A stretch of DNA of 64,000 bases from Streptomyces sp. CHD11 (GTDB taxonomy: Bacteria; Actinomycetota; Actinomycetes; Streptomycetales; Streptomycetaceae): the NCBI RefSeq assembly GCF_018638295.1, contig NZ_JABTTS010000019.1:49628-113627 (forward strand), read 5' to 3'. The notes beneath the pieces were generated by a model. The model was given only the letters and a program-made list of their open reading frames with translations, was not told the DNA's origin and searched no databases. Of the stretch, positions 50,611 through 60,800 are shown one piece after another. Numbering within the stretch: position 1 is the first letter of the stretch; each line of letters opens with the position of its first letter. The position numbers were made by a program, and so were the translations under genes.

Positions 50611-51159
50611 GTGTCCAACGAAGCCGGCCCGAATGCCCCGAACACCCCGGCCGCCCTGGCCCGGCTCGTCCTTTCCGACCGGGCACGCGACGTGGTCGAC
50701 GACGCCCTGAGGCTCGTCCCGACCCTGGACGACGGGCAGCGCCCGCCCGGCGACCTGCTGCTCGAAGCGCTCCGGGTGCGTGCGCAGGTCGACAAGCTCG
50801 TGACCGCCGCGGTGCTGAACGCCCGCGAGCAGGGTGCCGACTGGTCGGAGATCGCCGTCCTGGTCGGCATCCGGACGAGATCGGTCACCGAGCGATGGCT
50901 GCCCGACGAGCAGCGCTGGCACGCCGGGCTCGCGCAGCCGATGAGACAGGAACCCGGCGAGGAACTGCCGCAGCTCGCGGTGCCGCAGGCGGCGTACGCC
51001 CCGGAGGTCTACGCCCGGGACCTCGACGGCTGGGCGCTGCGGCACGTGGACGAGGTCGAGCACGAACGGTGGCGACAGCTGGGCAAGGACCTCCAGCGCC
51101 CCGTCTCGGGCGGCCTGGAGCCCGAGCCACCCGAGACAGGGAACGACGAGGGCGCTTAG
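50611..51159 (+). CDS. Hypothetical protein with a possible helix-turn-helix
   Basis: Protein of 182 aa, unrecognised. The middle (GADWSEIAVLVGIRTRSVTERW) looks like a helix-turn-helix of the sigma-factor region 4 kind, flanked by Leu/Ala-rich helices. The C-terminal ~70 residues are acidic and Pro-rich. GTG 50611 lies only 9 bp after the thioesterase, so it is probably in the same transcript. It could be a small regulator or just a conserved Streptomyces protein. Confidence 0.6.
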   Translation: MSNEAGPNAPNTPAALARLVLSDRARDVVDDALRLVPTLDDGQRPPGDLLLEALRVRAQVDKLVTAAVLNAREQGADWSEIAVLVGIRTRSVTERWLPDEQRWHAGLAQPMRQEPGEELPQLAVPQAAYAPEVYARDLDGWALRHVDEVEHERWRQLGKDLQRPVSGGLEPEPPETGNDEGA

Positions 51160-51338
51160 TCGGAGCCCGTCCGGCGGACCAGCCGGGACGTGGGGTGACA
51201 CTGACGTCAGCCGCTGCCGCGCAGCGGATGACGTCGGCGTCACCTCCGCCTCTTGCCGCCAGGCGCGCCACGCCCGCTCGCGTGCGCCGAGAGGCGCCGC
51301 TCCTCCTCCGGCCCGGTCCGTCGGACAGGTCCTGGATG

Positions 51339-52598
51339 CTAGAGCCGCACCGGAAGCCGGGCCAGCTTGCGCATGCCGGAGACGGCGTGCCACTGCAGTT
51401 CCTCCGCGGGCACGGCCAGAGCCAGGTCGGGGTGGCGGGCCAGCAGGCGGCTCAGTGCCGTCTCGGCCTCCTGACGGGCCAGCGCCGCGCCGAGGCAGTA
51501 GTGCGGGCCGGAGCCGAAGGACACGTGCACCTCGCCCCGGCTGCTGTGCTGCCGGGTGATGTCCAGCCTCCCGGGGTCCTCGAACTCGCGCGGATCGTGG
51601 TTGGCGCCGCTGAGCGCCGCCGTGACGGCGTCACCGGTCTCGAAACTGGTCCAGCCGAGGTCCACATCTTCTGTGGCGTACCGCATCCGGGACACCAGAA
51701 CCGGCCCGCACCAGCGCAGCAGCTCCTGTACGGCCTGCGGCATGAGGCCCGGGTCGTCGCGCAACAGGGCGAGCTGATCCGGGTGGGTCAGCAACGCCCA
51801 GACACTGTTGGCGATGAAGTTGGCGGTGGTGTCGTGCCCCGCGATGACCAGGCTGAGCACCATGGTGACCAGCTCACGGTCGGAGAGCCGGTCGCCGTCG
51901 GCGTCCCGGGCCCGGATGAGATCGCTGATCACGTCCTCGCCGGGTTCGGCGCGGCGCAGGCGGACAAGGTCGTGGGTGTGGTCGATGAGCGGCCGCAGCG
52001 TCTCGCCCAGGGCCTGCTGGTTGAAGGAGAGGTCGTGGGTCCAGCGCAGCCAGGCGGGCAGATCGGTGGCCGGCACCCCGACCAGCTCGCCGATGACGGT
52101 GATCGGCAGCGGATAGGCGAAGTGCTCGAGCAGGTCGGCCACACCGGCGTCGGCGACCCGCGGCAGGGCGTCGAGCAGGTCGTCGGTGAGGCGTTCGATC
52201 CGAGGGCTCAGCGCCTTGACCTTGCGCGCCGAGAACGCGGGCGTCACCAGGCGGCGCAGCCGGCTGTGCTCCTTGCCGTCGCTGTCCAGAAGCGTGTCGG
52301 CCAGGTAGGGGATCAGCTCTTCGTCGAGGCCCAGCCGGCGCATGGCGTTGATCTGCAGGAGGGGCGCCTTGCCATCGGGCACCGAAGCGGGGTTGTTCGC
52401 GAAACGCGCGTCGCCGAGCACGGAACGGACGCCGCCGTACTGCGCGACGATCCACATCAGTGAGCCCTCGACCGACCGGATCGGGCAGGCCGGAGCCTGT
52501 TCACGCAGATGCTCGTACGCGGCATGGGGATCGGTGGCTATCAGCGGGATATTCTGCGCCGAGCGATTCCCGGCCATTTCCTCAGTGTCCCTTTTCAT
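51339..52598 (-). CDS. Cytochrome P450 (second of three)
   Basis: P450 of 419 aa. Heme ligand Cys368 lies in FGSGPHYCLGAALARQE, the I-helix has LVIAGHDTTANF, and ExxR is in QELLR. It is the only core cluster gene here on the minus strand, divergent from the LAL regulator. ATG 52598 has AAGG six bases upstream; ATG 52604 is an alternative. Probable role in oxidising the NRPS product or a precursor. Confidence 0.93.
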   Translation of the reverse strand: MKRDTEEMAGNRSAQNIPLIATDPHAAYEHLREQAPACPIRSVEGSLMWIVAQYGGVRSVLGDARFANNPASVPDGKAPLLQINAMRRLGLDEELIPYLADTLLDSDGKEHSRLRRLVTPAFSARKVKALSPRIERLTDDLLDALPRVADAGVADLLEHFAYPLPITVIGELVGVPATDLPAWLRWTHDLSFNQQALGETLRPLIDHTHDLVRLRRAEPGEDVISDLIRARDADGDRLSDRELVTMVLSLVIAGHDTTANFIANSVWALLTHPDQLALLRDDPGLMPQAVQELLRWCGPVLVSRMRYATEDVDLGWTSFETGDAVTAALSGANHDPREFEDPGRLDITRQHSSRGEVHVSFGSGPHYCLGAALARQEAETALSRLLARHPDLALAVPAEELQWHAVSGMRKLARLPVRL

Positions 52599-52747
52599 GG
52601 GCATCCTTGAATTTCCATTCGCTGTCCGATTTGCGCCCTTGTGCTAAATCCGAACCTGTGCAATATCCGCAGAGGAATTCAATGAAGGTCCGGTCCATTT
52701 CTGTGGGCGGCGTACGGCCTCGACGGCGCCCAGGAGGCGGATATCAC

Positions 52748-52776
52748 TGGACGAGCACTATACCCGAATGTATGAT
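52748..52776 (+). promoter_or_regulatory. Candidate promoter of the LAL regulator
   Basis: TGGACG (52748-52753) and TATGAT (52771-52776) are 17 bp apart, a good fit to a sigma-HrdB-type promoter 60 bp before ATG 52836. An inverted repeat CCCGGA/TCCGGG (52783-52788 with 52797-52802) just downstream could be an operator. Confidence 0.45.
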
Positions 52777-52835
52777 CGGAGGCCCGGAAGGAGCGCTCCG
52801 GGTGTCGCGTGACAGCGTTACGGGGGATTCTCGAT

Positions 52836-55571
52836 ATGGCGTTTACTCCGTCTGAAAAACTACCTTTTCCCCTTCTCGAAAGGGGTGTGGAGATCCGGCA
52901 GATCGAACGAAGAATTCGGCAGCTCCATGCTGGTCACGGCGGTGTGCTGGCCATCGATGGATCCGCCGGACTGGGCAGGTCCAGCCTCCTCGAACTGCTT
53001 CTCCAGCGGGCGTCCGAAGCCGGGTTCTGCGTGCTCCACGCCCGCGGGAACGAGTTCGAGGGCGACCTGCCGTTCGGGACCGTCGCCCAGCTGCTGGAGT
53101 CGGCCGGACAGGGCCAGGGCGACGAGGCGGACGCCGTCCCCGTCCGGGCCGCGGAGGGCTTGGGCCCCCAGGCAACGGCCTCGCCCGCCGTGCTCGGCCA
53201 GCTGCGCAGAGATCTGCTCAGGTTCGCGGGCGACCGCCGCCTGGTCGTCGTGGTGGACGACGCCCGCTGGGCGGACGTGCCGTCGTTGCGGTTCCTGAGC
53301 TACCTGTGTGCCCGCGCGGCGCGCTCCCCGATGCTGCTCGCCGTCGCCCTCGACCCGGCCGACCGGGGCCCGGCGGTCGACTGGCTGGGCGGAGTCAGCG
53401 CCTCTCTGGAGACGACGCTGCTGCGGCTCGCCCCGCTCAGCGACCGGGCCACCCGCCGCCTGGTGTCCGCGATCCTCGGGACGGCGGGCTCGGAGGACCT
53501 GGCCAAGGCGTGCTTCGACGCCACCGGCGGCAACCCGCTGCTGTTGCACGAGGTGCTGGCGGAAGCCGCCACGGGCCGCTCGGGATCGCCCGGGGAAACG
53601 TTGTCCTGGCGGCCCCCGGCCCGGGTGCTGCGCCAGATGGTGCGGCGCCTGCAGAGCCTGCCCGGTTCCTCGCTCGCCGTCGCCCGTGCGGTCGCGGTAC
53701 TGGGCGTGGCCGAGGATCCGCTGGTCGTGTCGCAGACGGCGGACTGCGCCGAGGCCGACGTCGACGACGCGGTGACGGCCCTCGTGGACGCCGAGGTGAT
53801 GACCGACAGCCCGGCACTGCGGTTCACGCAGCCCATGCTGCGCACGGCGGTGTATGCCGGGATTCCCGCCTTCGTACGCGGTCGCCTGCATGCCCGGGCG
53901 GCGCGTGCGCTGGCGGAGACCGGTGCGCCGTCGGAGGCGGTCACCGAGCAGCTGGTCAACGTTCCCCCCGCCGACGGCCCCCCGGCAGCCAAGGAGCTGA
54001 TCGAGCCGCACGAGGGCTCGAGCCTGTGGTCGCGTACCCGGATGCAGCGGACCTTGGGACACTTACGCCAAGGACGGTCGAAGAGCCCGTCGGCGCCGGG
54101 ATCCGCGATGAACCCGGCCGAGCGGGCGGGGATGGCGCTGGAGGCCGCCCGGACCCTCACCCTCGACTGCCAGTTCGACCAGGCGCTCGCGATCCTGGAG
54201 ACCGCGATCGCCGAGGTGCGCGATCCGGACCTCACCCCGCGCCTGGAGGCGACGGCGATCTGGATCGCGCAGCTCTCCCCGCACACCCGGGACCGCGGCC
54301 GGGAGCGGCTGGAGGAACTCCGCAACCGGTCCGCGCAGCGCAGCCCCGCCCGGCCGCACCTCGCGGAGGACGCACTGCTGGAGCAGATCTGGCAGGGAAC
54401 GCCGGGGGAACACATCGGACGGCTCGTCGGCGATCTGCTGAACCGGCCCCGGATCCCGGCCGGTGACAGCATCGGGTGGACTGTCGGCCTGGTGGCCGCC
54501 GTGACACTCGCGCACTTCGACCGACTGCCCGAGGCCCGGCAGGCGGTCCTGACCCTGCGGGACACCGCGAACCGGACGGACACCACGCTCGCCGGGCTCG
54601 ACCTGTGCCTGAGGGCCGCGGTGGACTACCGGCTGGGGGACATCACCGGCGCCGGGGATCTCGCCCTGCTGGTCCTCTCCGGTACCGGCGGGCAGCGCCC
54701 GCCCCGCATGGTCCAGGCGTTCGCCGCGGCCGTGCGGGCCGAGAGCCTGATCGAGCAGGGCGCCCTGGACGCGGCCGCCGCGGCACTCGAGGATCCCGGC
54801 CTGATCGACACCGACAGCACGGACATGATCGCCGTCCTTCCCCTGCTGCGCGCCCGCGGCCGCCTGCGGCTCGCCCGGGGGCAGCTCGAACAGGGCCTCG
54901 ACGACTTGCTCAGGGGCCGCCGGATCACCGCCGACCTGGGCCTGACCCCGGGCGCGTGGGCCTGCTGGTCGTCGGCGGTCACCGCACTGCACCGTCTCGG
55001 ACGTACCGAGGAAGCGCTCTCCCTCGCCCACGAGGAGCTCGCCGAGGCCCGTTCCCGCGACGCCCCCGGGCCGCTTGCCACCGCGCTGCGCACCGTGGGG
55101 CTGCTGACCCCGGGGCCGGCCGGCTTGCCCCTGGTGGAGGAGGCGGCCGGTCTGATGGAGGACTTCCCGGGCCGGCTGGAGATGGCGAGGACGATGATGG
55201 CGTACGGCACCGTGCTGCGCCGAGTCGGCAGGACCGGGGCGGCGCGGAAGCAGCTGCGGCTCGCCGCCGAGACGGCGGCCGCCCATGGCGCGCACGTCCT
55301 GAACCGCCGGCTGACCGAGGAACTGCGCTCGATCGACGCCGACACCGCGGGCCGCCGGCCCCGGCCGGTGCTGACCCCCAGGCAGCAGCGAGTGGCCGAA
55401 CTCGCCGCGGAAGGCATGCAGAACGAGGAGATAGCGCAGAAGCTGTTCGTCACGGTGAAGACCGTGGAGTGGCATCTGACCCAGGCATACCGGAAGCTCG
55501 GCATCGAGTCCCGCAGCGCGCTCGCACCCGCGCTCGCCGCCACAACCCTGGACTACGCGGAGTCCGCGTGA
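52836..55571 (+). CDS. Large LuxR-family (LAL) regulator with a TTA codon
   Basis: Protein of 911 aa. The N-terminal AAA-like domain has DGSAGLGRSSLL at 41-52, where Arg48 replaces the Walker A Lys, and a Walker B-like VVVVDDARWAD. The middle is TPR-like. The C-terminal LuxR helix-turn-helix (LTPRQQRVAELAAEGMQ, then NEEIAQKLFVTVKTVEWHLT) lies at about 848-905. LAL proteins are cluster-situated activators. ATG 52836 has GGGGGA eight bases upstream. Leu410 is encoded by TTA (54063-54065), so translation should need the bldA tRNA. Confidence 0.92.
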   Translation: MAFTPSEKLPFPLLERGVEIRQIERRIRQLHAGHGGVLAIDGSAGLGRSSLLELLLQRASEAGFCVLHARGNEFEGDLPFGTVAQLLESAGQGQGDEADAVPVRAAEGLGPQATASPAVLGQLRRDLLRFAGDRRLVVVVDDARWADVPSLRFLSYLCARAARSPMLLAVALDPADRGPAVDWLGGVSASLETTLLRLAPLSDRATRRLVSAILGTAGSEDLAKACFDATGGNPLLLHEVLAEAATGRSGSPGETLSWRPPARVLRQMVRRLQSLPGSSLAVARAVAVLGVAEDPLVVSQTADCAEADVDDAVTALVDAEVMTDSPALRFTQPMLRTAVYAGIPAFVRGRLHARAARALAETGAPSEAVTEQLVNVPPADGPPAAKELIEPHEGSSLWSRTRMQRTLGHLRQGRSKSPSAPGSAMNPAERAGMALEAARTLTLDCQFDQALAILETAIAEVRDPDLTPRLEATAIWIAQLSPHTRDRGRERLEELRNRSAQRSPARPHLAEDALLEQIWQGTPGEHIGRLVGDLLNRPRIPAGDSIGWTVGLVAAVTLAHFDRLPEARQAVLTLRDTANRTDTTLAGLDLCLRAAVDYRLGDITGAGDLALLVLSGTGGQRPPRMVQAFAAAVRAESLIEQGALDAAAAALEDPGLIDTDSTDMIAVLPLLRARGRLRLARGQLEQGLDDLLRGRRITADLGLTPGAWACWSSAVTALHRLGRTEEALSLAHEELAEARSRDAPGPLATALRTVGLLTPGPAGLPLVEEAAGLMEDFPGRLEMARTMMAYGTVLRRVGRTGAARKQLRLAAETAAAHGAHVLNRRLTEELRSIDADTAGRRPRPVLTPRQQRVAELAAEGMQNEEIAQKLFVTVKTVEWHLTQAYRKLGIESRSALAPALAATTLDYAESA

Positions 55572-55615
55572 ACTCAACCCTGGGGTGTTTCTGGGGTGTG
55601 CCCCTGGTGCGGTGA

Positions 55616-55672
55616 CCGCCCCGCCGTCGCAAGGATTGCCAGGAATCTTCCGGCTGCACGACGGCGGGGCGG
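55616..55672 (+). terminator. Hairpin between LAL and third P450 genes
   Basis: A perfect 14-bp inverted repeat (55616-55629 with 55659-55672) separated by 29 nt, 45 bp after the LAL stop and 12 bp before the P450 ATG. It could be a terminator or a leader structure for the NRPS operon. Confidence 0.5.
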
Positions 55673-55683
55673 CGTGAGCGTGT

Positions 55684-56889
55684 ATGGATCTTCGGCAAAC
55701 CGGCATCGCGACAGCACCGGCGTACTCCCTCGACAGGGGGCGCTCGCTGCACCGGTGGTTGCGGGACATGCGGCTGAACCACCCGGTTCACCGGGATCCG
55801 CTCACTCGCGTGTGGACGCTCTACCGGCACCGTGACATCACGCGGGCCACCGCCGGCCCGGCCGCCTTCTCGTCGGAGCTGTGGCGGTACCTGCCCGGGG
55901 AGATGGGCACCGACGCCCTCACCGCGGGCAACCTGACGGCGATGGATCCGCCCCGGCATCGGCTGCTGCGGGATCTGGTCAGTCGCTCGTTCACGGCCCG
56001 CGCGGTCGCGGAACTGCGGCCCAGGATCACCGCCATCGCGGCCGACCTCATCGCCGCGGTCGCCGACCGCGGCGAGATGGACGTCGTCGCCGACCTCTCC
56101 GATCCGCTTCCCGTCCTGGTGATCGGCGATCTGCTCGGTCTGCCGAGGGAGGAATGGGGGCTGTTGCGCGGCTGGGCACAGCGCCTGCTCTCGTTCGACA
56201 AGGGCGACCTGATGGACGGGGCCGTCCGCAAGCGCGTCGAGGACACCCAGAAGGAGCTGCTGGACCATCTGAGGATCCACGTCCGGCGGCGGCGGGCGGA
56301 TCCCCAGGAGGATCTGATCAGCCGGCTGACCCGGGCCGAGGTCGGCGGGGAGCGGCTCACGGAGGAAGAGGTGGTGAACTTCGCCGACCTCCTCCTGCTC
56401 GCCGGTCATGTGACGACCACGCTGCTGCCGGCGAACATCGTCCTGACGCTCGACGAGCACCCCGACGCGGCGGCCGAGGTGCGCGCCGACCGGGCGCTGA
56501 TTCCGGGGGCCATCGAGGAGACCCTCCGGTACCGCCCGGTGATCGTCGGCAACACGCGGGTCACCACCCGCGCGGTCACGGTCGGCGGCGAGCAGCTGCC
56601 GGCGGGCCAGTTCGTGTCGCTGTCGTTCATCTCCGGCAACCGCGACGAGCAGCACTTCGCCGACGCCGACCGGTTCGACATCCACCGTGACGCCCGCAAG
56701 CACCTGGGGTTCGGCCACGGGATCCACTACTGCCTGGGTGCGCCCCTGGCCCGCCTCGAGCTGGCCATCGCGCTCGAGACGATGCTCGACCGCTTCAGCC
56801 GGTTCGAGGCGACGGGCACACCCGTCTACTACGACACGCCCGGGGTCGCCGGTCCACGGTCCCTGCGCATCACCTTCCGCCACCACTGA
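55684..56889 (+). CDS. Cytochrome P450 (third of three)
   Basis: P450 of 401 aa. Heme ligand Cys350 lies in FGHGIHYCLGAPLARLE and ExxR is in EETLR. The I-helix reads LLLLAGHVTTTLL, with Val where an acidic residue is usual before the Thr pair, which may change proton delivery. It is first in the NRPS operon, followed by PhyH dioxygenase (78 bp) and NRPS genes. ATG 55684; no strong ribosome binding site is seen. Confidence 0.92.
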   Translation: MDLRQTGIATAPAYSLDRGRSLHRWLRDMRLNHPVHRDPLTRVWTLYRHRDITRATAGPAAFSSELWRYLPGEMGTDALTAGNLTAMDPPRHRLLRDLVSRSFTARAVAELRPRITAIAADLIAAVADRGEMDVVADLSDPLPVLVIGDLLGLPREEWGLLRGWAQRLLSFDKGDLMDGAVRKRVEDTQKELLDHLRIHVRRRRADPQEDLISRLTRAEVGGERLTEEEVVNFADLLLLAGHVTTTLLPANIVLTLDEHPDAAAEVRADRALIPGAIEETLRYRPVIVGNTRVTTRAVTVGGEQLPAGQFVSLSFISGNRDEQHFADADRFDIHRDARKHLGFGHGIHYCLGAPLARLELAIALETMLDRFSRFEATGTPVYYDTPGVAGPRSLRITFRHH

Positions 56890-56967
56890 TCCGACACCTC
56901 GGGTCGCCGCACATGACGTGATCGTCGGTCACGACATCCTGCCGACCAAGTCCACGCGGAGAGAGCC

Positions 56968-57762
56968 ATGAAACTCACCGAGGAACAGCTCGCGAGCTAT
57001 CACAACGACGGATTCGTGCTGTTGGAGAACGCGTTCTCCGGCGATGAGATCGAGACCATGTGCATCGCGCTGGCCGAGGACCAGCGCGTGCCGGGCCCGC
57101 GTCTGATCACCGAGAACGACGGCGTCACCCTACGGTCGATCTACGCATCGCACACCCGCCACTCCCTCTTCGAGCGGCTGGTGCGCACCGAGCGGCTGCT
57201 CGGCCCGGCCCGGCAGATCGCCGGTGAGGACCTCTACGTACACCAGATGAAGATCAACTCGAAGCAGGCGTTCGGCGGCGAGCAGTGGGCGTGGCATCAG
57301 GACTACATCGTCTGGCGCGACACCGACAACATGCCGGCCGCCTCGCAGGTGAACGTCGCGCTCTTCCTCGACGACGTCACCGAGTTCAACGGCCCGGTGG
57401 TCTTCCTGCGCGGCTCGCACCGGCTCGGCACGCTGGAGCGCGGAGCGTCCACGCAGGACCACGGCACCGGCCACATCGACCCGGACGCGTACTCCCTGAC
57501 CCCGGCCGAACTCGCCGATCTGGTCAAGCGGCACGAGATGGTCAGCCCCAAGGGGGCCCGCGGCGGCCTGCTGCTGTTCAGCTCGCAGATCGTCCACGGG
57601 TCCGGGACCAACGTCTCCCCGTTCGCCCGCCGCCTGCTGATCCTCACCTACAACCCGGTGTCGGCCGCGCCGCGACCGGTCGGTGCCCCGCGCCCGGAGC
57701 ACCTCGTCGGCCGTGACACCACGCCGCTCCAGGTCGACCGCGGTCCGTTCGACCGCACCTGA
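56968..57762 (+). CDS. PhyH-type Fe(II)/2-oxoglutarate dioxygenase
   Basis: Protein of 264 aa of the phytanoyl-CoA dioxygenase/EctD family. The iron triad is His110-x-Asp112 (WHQDY) and His210 (IVHGSGTNVS), with the 2-oxoglutarate-binding Arg nearby in FARRLL. Relatives hydroxylate amino acids such as proline, pipecolate or ectoine, so it probably makes a hydroxylated building block or acts on carrier-bound residues. ATG 56968 has GGAGAGAGCC just upstream. It lies 55 bp before the NRPS gene. Confidence 0.92.
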   Translation: MKLTEEQLASYHNDGFVLLENAFSGDEIETMCIALAEDQRVPGPRLITENDGVTLRSIYASHTRHSLFERLVRTERLLGPARQIAGEDLYVHQMKINSKQAFGGEQWAWHQDYIVWRDTDNMPAASQVNVALFLDDVTEFNGPVVFLRGSHRLGTLERGASTQDHGTGHIDPDAYSLTPAELADLVKRHEMVSPKGARGGLLLFSSQIVHGSGTNVSPFARRLLILTYNPVSAAPRPVGAPRPEHLVGRDTTPLQVDRGPFDRT

Positions 57763-57817
57763 CGCCCTTGATCACGGATCACGGTCTCGCCGCCCCGACG
57801 ACCCGATGGAAGAGAGC

Positions 57818-60800
57818 ATGACCTCTACCGATGTAGCGGCCGCGACTCAACTGCCCGGCGCGCGGCCCACGTTCGTCCGGTTGTACGAGTCGATGGCCGA
57901 GGCGCACCCCGACGCGCCGGTGCTCACCGACGGCACCCGCTCGTGGTCGTACCGGGAACTGAACTCCGCCGCCAACCGCATCGCGTGGTGGCTGATCGGG
58001 CGGGGCGTCGGGCCGGAACAGACGGTGGGCGTTTCCCTCGCCCGCGGCATCGACCAGGTCGCCGCGCTGCTCGGCACGCTGAAGGCGGGCGCCGTCTACC
58101 TGCCGCTCGACCCGGTCCTGCCGGCCGAGCACCTCGGTTACCTGCTCGGCGACGCCGCGCCGACCCTGGTGCTGACCGGCGGCGCGGACGACAGCTTCCC
58201 CGGGGCCGTTCAGATCGGCGACCCGTCCGTCGCCGCCGCATGGGCCGCGCAGCCCGACAGCGATCCAGGGGACGCCGACCGGATCGGCGCGCTCACCACG
58301 GACCACCTCGCGTACGTCATCTACACGTCCGGCTCCACCGGCACCCCGAAGGGCGTCGGCGTCAGCCACGGCAGCACGGTCAACCTCGCCCGTGCCATCA
58401 CCGGTCAGTACGCCCCCGGCGACACCCCGCGCGTGCTGCAACTGGCGTCGCTCGGTTTCGACGTCGCGATCTGGGAGCTGCTCACCGCGGTGGCCACCGG
58501 CGGCACCCTGGTCGTCCCCCGGACCGAGCGGCTCTCCGGCGACGACCTGCTCCGGGTGCTTCGGAAACAGCGGATCACCTGCGTCACGCTCCCGGTCCCG
58601 GTGCTGGCATCGCTTCCGCCGGGCGCCGAGAACCAGCTGCCCGACCTGACCACCGTGCACATCGGCGGCGAGACCTGCCCGCCCGAGCTGGTGCGCCGCT
58701 GGTCGGCGGGCCGCCGCCTGATCAACGGGTACGGCGCGACCGAGACCACCGTCGCCGCCACCCTCACCGCGCCGCTGACCGGCACCCACGCCCCGATCGG
58801 CACGCCCATCGAGCAGACCCGCGTCTACGTGCTGGACGACCAGCTGTCGCACCTCGCCCCGGGGACGCCGGGCGAGCTGTACGTCGCGGGCGCCAACGTG
58901 GCACGGGGATATCTGCGCCGGTCCAGCCTGACCGCCACCCGCTTCCTCGCCGATCCCTACGGGCCGCCCGGATCGCGGATGTACCGCACCGGTGACGTCG
59001 GCCTGCGACTGCCCGACGGCCGGCTGGAGTTCCTGCGCCGCGCCGACGACCAGGTCAAGATCCGTGGCGCCCGGGTGGAGCCCGGCGAGCTCGAAGCGGT
59101 GCTGCAGCGGCGGGCCGACGTCGTGCAGGCGGCCGTCACCGTACGCCCCGACGCCCGCGGGGAACGGCAGCTCGTCGCCTACGTGGTGCCGGCCTCCGCC
59201 GGGACGAGCGCGGCGCGGCTGCGCGACCAACTGCGCGCCACACTGCCGTCATACCTGGTCCCGGCGAGCGTCGTGCTGCTCGACAGCCTGCCGCTGACCC
59301 CGAACGGCAAGGTCGACCGCGACGCCCTTCCGGACCCGGAGTACACCCCGGCCGGGCTGGACCGGACCGCGCGCAGCCCACTGGAGGACATGCTCCGGGT
59401 CCTGTTCGCCGAGATCCTCGGACTGCCGCAGACAGGTTTCGACGACGACTTCTTCGACCTGGGCGGGCACTCCCTGCTGGCCGGCCGGCTGATCGGCCGG
59501 ATCCGCGGCACCCTCGGCCTCGACGTCGACATGAGGGACTTCTTCGAGAATTCGACCCCGGCGGGCCTTGCCGCGCACCTGCGGCGGCAGGAGGCCGGCC
59601 CGGCCCGCCCGGAACTGACCCGTCAGCCGCGGCCCGAGCGGACCCCGCTGTCCTTCGCACAGCAGCGGCTCTGGTTCCTGCACCGGCTCCAAGGGCCGTC
59701 GGCGACGTACAACATGCCGCTCGCCCTGCACCTGACCGGCGCGGTCGACACCGGCGCGCTCGCCGCGGCCCTGGCCGACGTCGTCCGCCGCCACGAACCG
59801 CTGCGCACCCTCTTCCCCGAGATCGACGGACAGCCGTACCAGCGGATCCTGAACCCCGACGAGGTACGCCCGGACCTGCCCGTCCGCCGGGTCGGCGCGG
59901 CGGACCTGGACGAGGAACTGCGCCGGTCGGCGCGGCACGCGTTCGACCTGGCACGGCAGCTCCCGGTCCGGGCCGAGCTGCTCACCCTCGGCCCGGACGA
60001 GTCCGTGCTGATGCTCGTCATCCACCACATCGCCGGTGACGGCTGGTCAGGGGCGCCGCTGGCCAGGGACCTGGTCACCGCCTACTCCGCGCGGCGCGGC
60101 GGGGCCGCCCCGCAGTGGTCGCCGCTCCCGGTCCAGTACGCCGACTACACGCTCTGGCAACGCGCGGTGCTCGGCGACGAGGACGACCCGGCCTCCCTGC
60201 TGAACGAGCAGTCGCGGTACTGGCGCGAGCAGCTCGCCGAGCTCCCCGACGAGATCACCGTGCACGGCGACCGGCCTCGGCCGGCTGTGGCGACCTACCA
60301 GGGCGGCGTCGTCCCGATCACCATGGACGCCGAGCTGCACGCCGGCATCTCGGAGCTCGCCCGCGGCAACGGCGCCACCGTCTACATGGTTCTGCAGGCG
60401 GCCCTGGCGGCGCTGCTCACCCGGCTCGGCGCGGGCACCGACATCGCCATCGGCGCCGGCGTCGCGGGCCGGTCCGAGCCTGCCCTCGACGACCTGGTCG
60501 GGCTCTTCGTCAATATGCTGGCGCTGCGCACCGACACGTCCGGCGACCCGCGGTTCGCGGATCTGCTGCACCAGGTGCGCGACACCAGCCTCGCGGCGTA
60601 CAGCCATCAGGACATTCCGTTCGAGCAGCTGGTCGAGAGCCTCAACCCGCACCGGGCCGCCGGGCGCCAGTCGCTGTTCCAGGTCGCGCTGGTCCTGCAG
60701 AACAACACCTCCGTCCCGTTCGACCTGCCCGGACTCCGGGTACGCGCCGAGACGGTGCCGACCGGCACCGCCCGCTTCGACCTGTCGCTGAGCGTCACCG

